A DNA stretch of 12,240 bases from Burkholderiaceae bacterium. GTDB lineage: Bacteria; Pseudomonadota; Gammaproteobacteria; Burkholderiales; Burkholderiaceae_C. The stretch spans positions 1 to 12,240 of the forward strand of contig JALOSD010000032.1 in NCBI GenBank assembly GCA_025458585.1, read 5' to 3'. Positions 6,419 to 12,240 of the stretch are shown here, piece by piece; position 1 is the stretch's first letter; the number at the start of each line of letters is the position of its first letter. The notes under the pieces were generated by a model. The model was not told the DNA's origin, did not search any database, and saw nothing but the letters and a program-made list of their open reading frames with translations. A program made the translations under genes and the position numbers.

Positions 6419-7735
6419 GTTTCGCGGGTGGCGGACCTGCCCGAGCATCTCGGGAGTAATCAGTGTGACACCTTGCGGCGTGACGTGGAACCGCTCGCGG
6501 TCGTGGCCCGGGTCGAGCCCGGCGCGCAGGCCGTCGGGGACGCGGCAGTGCTTGTCGACGATGCAGCGGCGCAGCGCGACGCCGCAGCCGACGACGACGT
6601 TGGGCAGCACGAGCGACTCCTCGATCAGGCTGCGGTCGCCGACGCGCACCTTCGAGAACAGGATCGAGCGGCGCACCGCCGCGCCGCTGACGATGCAGCC
6701 GCCGGCCACCAGCGAATCGACCGCCATGCCGCGGCGGTCGTCGCCGTCGAACACGAACTTGGCCGGCGGCAGCTGCCGCTGCAGGCTCAGGATCGGCCAG
6801 GCGTCGTCGTACAGGTTCAGCTCGGGCACGACGTGCGTGAGGTCCATGTTGGCCTCGTAGTAGGCGTCGATGGTGCCGACGTCGCGCCAGTACGGCACGC
6901 CGGCGACCGTGTTGACGCAGCTGCGCGCGAAGTCGTGCGCGCGCACCTGCCCCCGGCGCACCAGCCGCGGGATCAGGTCGCGGCCGAAGTCGTGGCTCGA
7001 CGCCGCGTCGGCGGCGTCGCGTGCGAGCTCGTCGGCCAGCAGTTCGGCATCGAACAGATAGATGCCCATGCTCGCCAGCGCGTGCGTCGGGTGCTGCGGC
7101 ATCGGCTCGGGCCGGGCCGGCTTCTCGACGAACGCGCCGACGCGTCCGTCGGCGTCGACGCTCATCACGCCGAACGCGCTCGCCTGTTCGAGCGGCACCT
7201 CGGTGCACGCGACGCTGACCTCGGCACCGCAGGCGACGTGTTCGGCGAGCAGCGCCGAGTAGTCCATCTTGTAGACGTGGTCGCCGGCGAGCACGAGCAC
7301 GAAGCGCGCGCGCGCCTCGGCGACGAGGTCGAGGTTCTGGAACACCGCGTCGGCGGTGCCGCGGTACCACGTCTCGCCCTGCTGCTGCTGCGCCGGCACG
7401 ACGTCGACGAACTCGCCGAGGTGGTTGGCGAGGAAGCTCCAGCCGCGCTCGATGTGGCGGATCAGCCCCTGCGCGCGGTACTGCGTCAGCACCGCGACGC
7501 GGCGAACGCCCGAGTTGACGCAGTTCGACAGCGCGAAGTCGATGATCTTGAGCTTGCCGGCGAACGGCACCGACGGCTTCGCGCGCCAGTCGGTCAGCTG
7601 CTTCAGGCGCGAGCCACGGCCGCCGGCGAGCACGACGGCGAGCGTCTGCTGCGCGAGGTGGGCGGCCTGGGCGTCGCGCGACGCCGCCGCCCGCCCGAGG
7701 TAGTCGAACGACGCCGATCCTGCCTGTGCATTCAT
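6416..7735 (-). CDS. glgC: Glucose-1-phosphate adenylyltransferase (ADP-glucose pyrophosphorylase)
   Basis: GlgC makes ADP-glucose from glucose-1-phosphate and ATP, the committed step of bacterial glycogen synthesis in the cytoplasm. The 439-residue length fits the family (E. coli 431). The nucleotide loop VVLAGGRGSRLKQL is at 34-47, followed by RAKPSVPFAGKLKIIDFALS (51-70). WYRGTADAVFQNL lies at 123-135. LAGDHVYKMDY (149-159) carries the catalytic Asp152, and FVEKP (202-206) has glucose-1-phosphate-binding Lys205. Then come SMGIYLF, HDFGRDLIP (248-256) and WRDVGTIDAYYEANMDL (283-299). The C-terminal third has the hydrophobic periodicity of the left-handed beta-helix. The position of E. coli Lys39, part of the fructose-1,6-bisphosphate activation site, is Trp50, so allosteric control may differ. 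The ATG has GGGAG 4 bases upstream. It heads a set with usp (14-base gap, stop overlapping the usp ribosome site). No other glg gene is in view. Confidence 0.96.
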   Translation of the reverse strand: MNAQAGSASFDYLGRAAASRDAQAAHLAQQTLAVVLAGGRGSRLKQLTDWRAKPSVPFAGKLKIIDFALSNCVNSGVRRVAVLTQYRAQGLIRHIERGWSFLANHLGEFVDVVPAQQQQGETWYRGTADAVFQNLDLVAEARARFVLVLAGDHVYKMDYSALLAEHVACGAEVSVACTEVPLEQASAFGVMSVDADGRVGAFVEKPARPEPMPQHPTHALASMGIYLFDAELLADELARDAADAASSHDFGRDLIPRLVRRGQVRAHDFARSCVNTVAGVPYWRDVGTIDAYYEANMDLTHVVPELNLYDDAWPILSLQRQLPPAKFVFDGDDRRGMAVDSLVAGGCIVSGAAVRRSILFSKVRVGDRSLIEESLVLPNVVVGCGVALRRCIVDKHCRVPDGLRAGLDPGHDRERFHVTPQGVTLITPEMLGQVRHPRN

Positions 7736-7753
7736 GCTGCTCCCGCGCGGCCG

Positions 7754-7786
7754 GCGGCACCCGCCCTCGCGCACGGCGGGTGCCGC
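7754..7786. promoter_or_regulatory. Perfect 12-bp inverted repeat in the glgC leader
   Basis: GCGGCACCCGCC (7754-7765) and GGCGGGTGCCGC (7775-7786) are perfect complements around a 9-base loop. The stem ends 18 bases before the glgC ATG (7735), just upstream of its GGGAG ribosome site at 7740-7744. In the glgC mRNA this would be a very stable hairpin. It could tune translation or mRNA life, or act as a protein-binding dyad. There is no U-tract to make it a standard terminator. Confidence 0.55.
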
Positions 7787-7829
7787 GCGCCAGCCGCGAG
7801 CGTGACGGCGGCGGCGGCCCGCGTCAAGC

Positions 7830-7852
7830 CGCCTGCCGCCCTGCGGCAGGCG
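7830..7852. promoter_or_regulatory. Second perfect 10-bp inverted repeat between glgC and the ABC exporter
   Basis: CGCCTGCCGC (7830-7839) and GCGGCAGGCG (7843-7852) pair perfectly around a 3-base centre, CCT. The repeat lies about 95 bases upstream of glgC and 112 bases upstream of the exporter ATPase gene, between the glgC leader hairpin and the FNR-like dyad. It could be an operator or an RNA hairpin. The tight loop would suit either. Confidence 0.45.
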
Positions 7853-7868
7853 CCGATCGGCGCATGTC

Positions 7869-7882
7869 TTGACTGACGTCAA
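7869..7882 (+). promoter_or_regulatory. FNR/Dnr-like binding site upstream of the ABC exporter
   Basis: TTGAC-TGAC-GTCAA is a perfect 5-bp dyad with a 4-base centre. This is the layout of CRP/FNR-superfamily sites (FNR consensus TTGAT-N4-ATCAA), differing only in the symmetric T-to-C change. A weak -10-like CAACAT lies at 7904-7909. A start of transcription near 7917 would place the dyad centre (7875.5) at -41.5, the class II activator position. It lies 81 bases before the ATPase ATG. On the glgC side no matching -10 is seen. The regulator and signal are inferred. Confidence 0.45.
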
Positions 7883-7963
7883 GCCCGCAGCGCCGCCGCA
7901 CTGCAACATGCCGACTGAGGACGCGGCGCGGCACGCGCCGGCCGCCACCGCGTTCCGACCCCG

Positions 7964-8689
7964 ATGCCCTCCCCCTCGCCCGCCGTCGAACCGATCTTCG
8001 TCGCCCGTGGCCTGACCAAGGTCTACGGCGAGGGAGAGACGGCCGTGCACGCGCTGCGCGGCGTCGATCTCGACATCTACCGCAGCGAGTTCGTCGTCCT
8101 GCTCGGCGCGTCGGGCAGCGGCAAGTCGACGCTGCTGAACATCCTCGGCGGTCTCGACAACGCGACCGACGGCGTCGCGCGCTGGCGCGACCACGACCTG
8201 ACGCGCGCCGACGACGCCGAGCTCACGCGCTACCGGCGCGAGCACGTGGGCTTCGTGTTCCAGTTCTACAACCTGATCCCGAGCCTGACGGCGCGCGAGA
8301 ACGTCGCGCTCGTCACCGACCTCGCCGACGAGCCGATGGACCCGGCCGATGCGCTGCGCCTCGTGGGCCTCGGCGAGCGGCTGAACCACTTCGTCTCGCA
8401 GCTGTCGGGCGGCGAGCAGCAGCGCGTCGCGATCGCGCGCGCGATCGCCAAGCGCCCCGACGTGCTGCTGTGCGACGAGCCCACCGGCGCGCTCGACTGC
8501 GCCACCGGCATCGTCGTGCTGCAGGCGATCGAGCGCGTCAACCGCGAGCTCGGCACGACGACGATCGTGATCACGCACAACGCGCCGATCGCGACGATCG
8601 CCGACCGCGTGCTGCGCCTGGCCGACGGGCGCATCGTCGACGTGCACGTCAACGAGCACAAGGCGGCGGCCGAGACGCTGCAGTGGTAA
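7964..8689 (+). CDS. ABC transporter ATP-binding protein (MacB/LolD type)
   Basis: This 241-residue ATPase powers the FtsX-type permease encoded next, on the cytoplasmic face of the inner membrane. All ABC motifs are intact: Walker A GASGSGKST (48-56); Q-loop Gln100 within FVFQFYNLIPSLTARENV; signature LSGGEQQR (147-154); Walker B VLLCDEP (167-173) with catalytic Glu172; D-loop GALD; and H-loop His205 in VITHN. The FQFYNLIPSLTARENV segment is characteristic of the MacB/LolD/DevA subfamily, whose members drive mechanotransmission rather than classical substrate import. The ATG at 7964 gives a normal N-terminus, but no clear Shine-Dalgarno sequence precedes it. It is the first gene of a three-gene exporter set, 7 bases before the permease gene, with an FNR-like dyad upstream. 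The substrate is unknown. Confidence 0.94.
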   Translation: MPSPSPAVEPIFVARGLTKVYGEGETAVHALRGVDLDIYRSEFVVLLGASGSGKSTLLNILGGLDNATDGVARWRDHDLTRADDAELTRYRREHVGFVFQFYNLIPSLTARENVALVTDLADEPMDPADALRLVGLGERLNHFVSQLSGGEQQRVAIARAIAKRPDVLLCDEPTGALDCATGIVVLQAIERVNRELGTTTIVITHNAPIATIADRVLRLADGRIVDVHVNEHKAAAETLQW

Positions 8690-8696
8690 GGCCCGC

Positions 8697-11066
8697 GTGA
8701 AGGCGATCGACATCAAGCTCTGGCGCGACCTGCGGCGGCTGCGCGCCCAGATGGTCACGATCGCCGTCGTCGTCGCGATCGGCGTCGCCGGCTTCGTCGG
8801 CATGTTCTCGGTGCACGAGTCGCTGAAGGCCTCGCGCGACGCGTTCTACCGCGACAACCGGCTGGCCGACGTGTTCGCCAACGTCAAGCGCGCGCCGGTC
8901 GTGCTGCGCGATCGGCTCGCCACGATCGACGGCGTCGCCGAGGTGAAGCTCGACGTCGTCTTCGACGCCCAGGTCGACGTGCCCGACATCGACGCGCCGG
9001 TCACCGGCCGCTTCGTTGGGCTCGACCTCGCGCGTGTGCACGCCGGCGGTCAGGGGTTGAACGCGCTCACGCTCAAGCAGGGCCGCTGGCCGGAGGTCGG
9101 GCGCGAGCTCGAGGCGCTCGTCAGCGACCGCTTCGCGACCGCGCGCGGGCTCAAGCCCGGCGACCGCGTGCACGCCATCCTCAACGGCAGCCGGCAGACG
9201 GTGCTCGTCGCCGGCACCGCGGTGACGCCGGAATACGTGTTCGCGACCCGCGGCGGCGCGCCCGACGACGAGGTGTTCGGCATCTGGTGGATCGACGCCG
9301 AGCGCATGACGCAGGCGTTCGACATGCAGGGCGCGTTCAACCAGGTCGCGCTGCGGCTCGACGCCGGTGTGCCGGTGCAGCGCGTGATCGACGCCGTCGA
9401 CCGCCTGCTCGAACCCTACGGCGCCATCGGCGCGGTCGGCCGCGACCGGCAGCTGTCGGCGAAGATCGTCGCCGACGAGCTCGCGCAGATGAAGGTGATG
9501 GGCACCGTGCTGCCGTCGATCTTCCTCGCGGTGGCGATGTTCATCCTCAACGTCGTGCTCAGCCGCCAGGTGGCGACGCAGCGGCCGCAGATCGCGGCGC
9601 TGAAGGCGCTGGGCTACGGCGACGGCATGATCGCGTGGCACTACATCCAGCTTGCCGTCGTCATCGCCGGGCTCGGCGTCGTCGCCGGGTTGGCGCTGAG
9701 CGTGTGGATCGGCAAGCTGATGCTCGGCCTGTACGCCGAGGTGTTCCGCTTCGAGCGCCTCGACTACGTGACCGAACCCTGGCTCGTCGGCGTGTCGACG
9801 GCGATCGCGGCGGCGGCGGCGACGCTCGGCGCCTGGACGGCGATCCACGCCGTCGTGCGGCTGAAGCCGGCGCAGGCGATGCAGCCGCCGGCACCTCCGG
9901 CGTACCAGCCGACGCTGATCGAGCGCCTGGGTTTCGGCCACCGCGTCAGCGCCGGCGCGCTGATGGTGATCCGCAACTTCGAGCGCCGGCCACTGCGCGC
10001 GGCGTTCACCGTCACCGGCATCTCGCTCGCGGTGGCGCTGCAGATCTCGGGCGCGTTCTGGCTCGACGCGATCGGGCACATCGTCGACGTGCAGTTCCGC
10101 CAGGTGCAGCAGGGCGACGTGCTCGTCGACTTCCACCAGCCGGTGCCGGTGACGGTCGCGCGCGACCTGCGGCGGCTGCCCGGGGTGCTCGACGCCGAGC
10201 CGTACCGCTACGAGCCGGTGCGCGTGCACGCGCGCGGCGGCAGCGACGACGCGCTCGCCGCCGGCTACGTGCCCGACGCGCGGCTGCTGCGCGTGATCGA
10301 CGAGCAGCGCGGTCCGCTGCCGGTGCCCGAGCATGGCGTGATGGTCACCGCTTTGCTCGCGCGCGCGCTCGGCATCGAGCGCGGCGACACCGTCACGCTC
10401 GAGTTCCGGCTGTGGAACCGCACGCGCGTCGACGTGCAGGTGGTCGACGTCGTGCACGCGATGTTCGGCAAGCAGGTGTTCATGGCGCTGCCGACGATGA
10501 ACCGGCTCGCGCGCGACGGCGACGGCGTCGCCGACGCGGCGCTGCAGGTCGACCCGAACCGCATGCCCGAGTTCTGGGCCGCCGTGAAGGCGGCGCCGAC
10601 GATCAACGCCGTGTTCGACAAGGCGAGCTCGATGGCCTCGTTCAACGAGACGACGTCGCGCAACATGGGCGTATTCAGCGCCATCCTGACGCTGTTCGCC
10701 GTCGCGATGGCGGTCGGCATCACGTACAACGCGGCGCGCATCGCGCTGTCGGAGCGCGCGTGGGAGCTGGCCAGCCTGCGCGTGCTCGGCATGACGCGCG
10801 CCGAGGTGTCGGTGCTGCTGCTCGCCGAGCTCGGCGCCGAGCTGCTGCTCGCGCTGCCGATCGGTGCCGCCGCCGGCTGGGCGCTGGCAACGCTGCTGAT
10901 GAAACTGATGGCCTCCGACAACATCGACTTCCCGGTCGTGATCGAGCCGTCGACCTACGCCGTCGCGGCGCTGACCGTGCTCGCCGCAGGGGCGGCGAGC
11001 GCGCTGCTCGTGCGCCGCCAGGTCGACCGGCTCGACCTCGTGGCCGTCCTGAAGGTGCGCGAATGA
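8697..11066 (+). CDS. ABC transporter permease, duplicated FtsX domains (MacB-PCD type)
   Basis: A 789-residue inner-membrane protein with two FtsX-type halves. Predicted membrane segments lie at about 17-39, 270-288, 315-343, 361-383 (first half) and 436-457, 657-680, 705-735, 752-772 (second half). The long loops 40-269 and 458-656 are the periplasmic domains, the first resembling MacB-PCD. Cytoplasmic coupling sequences recur after the second segment of each half: RQVATQRPQIAALKALGY (290-307) and RIALSERAWELASLRVLGM (681-699). This is the usual internal duplication. Eight segments match DevC/YbbP-like or LolC-like exporters rather than four-segment MacB, whose ATPase is fused. The start is GTG 8697, 7 bases after the ATPase stop, with only a weak AAGG upstream. 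The stop overlaps the next gene's start (ATGA). Export of lipids, peptides or drugs is possible; the cargo is not shown. Confidence 0.92.
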   Translation: MKAIDIKLWRDLRRLRAQMVTIAVVVAIGVAGFVGMFSVHESLKASRDAFYRDNRLADVFANVKRAPVVLRDRLATIDGVAEVKLDVVFDAQVDVPDIDAPVTGRFVGLDLARVHAGGQGLNALTLKQGRWPEVGRELEALVSDRFATARGLKPGDRVHAILNGSRQTVLVAGTAVTPEYVFATRGGAPDDEVFGIWWIDAERMTQAFDMQGAFNQVALRLDAGVPVQRVIDAVDRLLEPYGAIGAVGRDRQLSAKIVADELAQMKVMGTVLPSIFLAVAMFILNVVLSRQVATQRPQIAALKALGYGDGMIAWHYIQLAVVIAGLGVVAGLALSVWIGKLMLGLYAEVFRFERLDYVTEPWLVGVSTAIAAAAATLGAWTAIHAVVRLKPAQAMQPPAPPAYQPTLIERLGFGHRVSAGALMVIRNFERRPLRAAFTVTGISLAVALQISGAFWLDAIGHIVDVQFRQVQQGDVLVDFHQPVPVTVARDLRRLPGVLDAEPYRYEPVRVHARGGSDDALAAGYVPDARLLRVIDEQRGPLPVPEHGVMVTALLARALGIERGDTVTLEFRLWNRTRVDVQVVDVVHAMFGKQVFMALPTMNRLARDGDGVADAALQVDPNRMPEFWAAVKAAPTINAVFDKASSMASFNETTSRNMGVFSAILTLFAVAMAVGITYNAARIALSERAWELASLRVLGMTRAEVSVLLLAELGAELLLALPIGAAAGWALATLLMKLMASDNIDFPVVIEPSTYAVAALTVLAAGAASALLVRRQVDRLDLVAVLKVRE

Positions 11067-12230
11067 ACGACGTCTCGAAGAAGAAGAACGGCCGCGGCGG
11101 CGCGAAGCGCTGGCTCGGCTGGGGCGTGGCCGCCGTCGTCGTCGCTGCGGCGGCGTGGTGGGCCTTCCAGCCGCGCCCGCTCGCGGTCGACGCCGGCCAG
11201 GTGACGAGCGGGCGCTTCGAGCAGGCGATCGAGGAGGACGGGCGCCTGCGCCTGAAGGATCGTTTCGTCATCGCGGCGCCGACCGCCGCCGAGCTCGCGC
11301 GGCCGACGCTGAAGGTCGGCGACGCCGTGCGCGCGGGCCAGGTCGTCGCGACGCTCGCGCCGGTGGCGCCGCAGATGATCGACACGCGCACGCGCAGCGT
11401 GCTGCAACAGCGCGTCGGCAGCGCCGAGGCGGCGCGCGCGGCCGCGGCGGCGCAGGTGGCACGGCTCGAGACGGCGCTCGCGCAGGCGAGGCTCGAAGGC
11501 GGTGCTCGCGCTGCAGGGCGCGCAGCGCGCGCTCGACGCCGGGCGCGCCGAGCAGCGCGCCGCCGACTACGCGCTCGCCGAGGCGCGTGCGGCGCTGCAG
11601 CGCGCCGAGCCGAGCGGCACGCGCGTCGAAGGCCGCTGGGACCTGAAGAGCCCCGTCGACGGCCGCGTGCTGAAGCTGCACCTGGAGAGCGAGGCACCGG
11701 TCGCGGTCGGCCAGCCGCTGCTCGAGATCGGCGACACGACGGCGCTCGAAGCCGTCGTCGACGTGCTGTCCGGCGACGCGCTGCGCATCGCGGTGGGTGC
11801 GCCGGTGGCGCTGCGCCTCGGTGCCGGCGTGCCGCCGCTCGCGGGCCAGGTGACGAAGGTCGAGCCGGTCGCGTTCACGAAGATCTCGGCGCTGGGCATC
11901 GAGGAGCAGCGCGTCAACGTGATCGTCGACGTCGACGCGGCCGCCCTGCGCGACGCGCCGGTGGGCGACGGCTTTCGCGTCGACGCACGCATCGTCGTCG
12001 ATGCGCACGACGGCGCGCTGCTCGTGCCCAGCGGCGCGCTGGTGCGCGACGGCGCGCAGTGGCGCGTGTTCGTGATCGACGGCGGGCGCGCCCGCGCCCG
12101 CGCGGTGCAGGTGCGCGACCGCAACGCCGACGTCGCCTGGATCGACGACGGTCTCGCCGACGGCGAGACGGTGCTGCTCTACCCGGGCACGACGATCGGC
12201 GACGGCCAGCGCGTGACGGTGCGCCGCTGA
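11063..12230 (+). pseudogene. HlyD/MacA-type membrane fusion protein, split by a +1 frameshift
   Basis: This is the periplasmic adaptor that would link the ABC permease to an outer-membrane channel. It starts at ATG 11063, overlapping the permease stop (ATGA), with AAGGTG 5 bases upstream. Residues 1-16 are basic and cytoplasmic, and 17-35 form a membrane anchor. Next come the first lipoyl-like half (VIAAPTAAELARPTLKVGDA) and the first arm of an Ala-rich coiled coil up to about Glu145 (11495-11497). From there coding continues in a different frame. From 11499 (AVLALQGAQRALDAG) it runs through the second coiled-coil arm, the second lipoyl half (SPVDGRVLKLHLESEAPVAVGQPLLEI), beta-barrel and C-terminal domains to TGA 12228-12230. 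One base too many near 11495-11501 explains this. The joined product, about 388 residues, is normal for the family. Without the shift the first frame becomes Arg-rich nonsense and stays open to the window edge. Sequencing error, real mutation and recoding are all possible. Confidence 0.85.
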
Positions 12231-12240
12231 GCGCGGCAGC

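Noticed and set aside
6428..7876. Plus-strand open frame opposite glgC
   Set aside because: GlgC is fully supported on the minus strand; the opposite frame has no motif or ribosome site.
6419..8803. Upstream extension of the glgC frame to 8803
   Set aside because: The family N-terminus and a ribosome site place the start at 7735. The extension crosses the intergenic region and runs antisense to the ATPase gene.
8649..10457. Minus-strand 602-codon open frame antisense to the permease
   Set aside because: His/Arg/Asp-rich shadow product; the permease has clear membrane segments and FtsX coupling motifs.
11155..11646. Third-frame open frame within the fusion protein gene
   Set aside because: Arg/Gly/Ala-rich shadow. 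It does not carry the lipoyl or coiled-coil pattern seen in the two frames that make up the fusion protein.
1..12240. Search for CRISPR arrays, tRNA genes, insertion sequences and attachment sites
   Set aside because: No spaced direct-repeat array, no tRNA cloverleaf pattern, no transposase motif and no flanking terminal repeats seen by eye.

Overview
The window is a very GC-rich (roughly 70% by eye), tightly packed chromosomal segment with strong third-position G/C bias. The gene families fit a betaproteobacterium, most likely Burkholderiales of the Rubrivivax/Leptothrix/Ideonella kind. That placement is inferred from composition and protein style only. I see no tRNA, rRNA, insertion sequence, CRISPR array or prophage gene, and no gene-free stretch over 300 bases.

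Layout. (1) 1-537, minus: 5' part of a class I polyphosphate kinase 2 gene, cut by the window edge. (2) 672-2012, plus, divergent from ppk2: a glutamine synthetase-family ligase resembling gamma-glutamylpolyamine synthetase. (3) 2108-4451, plus: a short hydrogenase cluster with hoxH (large [NiFe] subunit of an NAD-reducing-type hydrogenase), hoxW (its C-terminal maturation protease, TTG start overlapping the hoxH stop), and a 110-residue helical protein of unknown function. No small subunit and no diaphorase genes lie beside it. (4) 7735-4481, minus, convergent on the hox cluster: an operon-like set of glgC (ADP-glucose pyrophosphorylase), a universal stress protein and a PaaK/CapK-like adenylate-forming enzyme, with coupled or overlapping junctions. 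(5) 7964-12230, plus, divergent from glgC: an ABC exporter of the MacB/LolD-FtsX type in the order ATPase, 8-TM permease, HlyD-type membrane fusion protein. The fusion-protein gene carries an apparent +1 frameshift near 11495-11501.

How it may fit together. Polyphosphate, glycogen precursor synthesis, an NAD-linked hydrogenase and a universal stress protein are functions many proteobacteria deploy when oxygen or growth is limited. The 228-base divergent region between glgC and the exporter holds a perfect FNR/Dnr-like dyad (TTGAC-N4-GTCAA) at class II spacing from a weak -10 of the exporter, plus two strong GC-rich inverted repeats on the glgC side. A shared low-oxygen theme is therefore possible, but it is inference. 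The best items for follow-up are the orphan hoxH-hoxW pair with its unknown partner, the FNR-like promoter, the glgC leader hairpin and the frameshift in the fusion protein.
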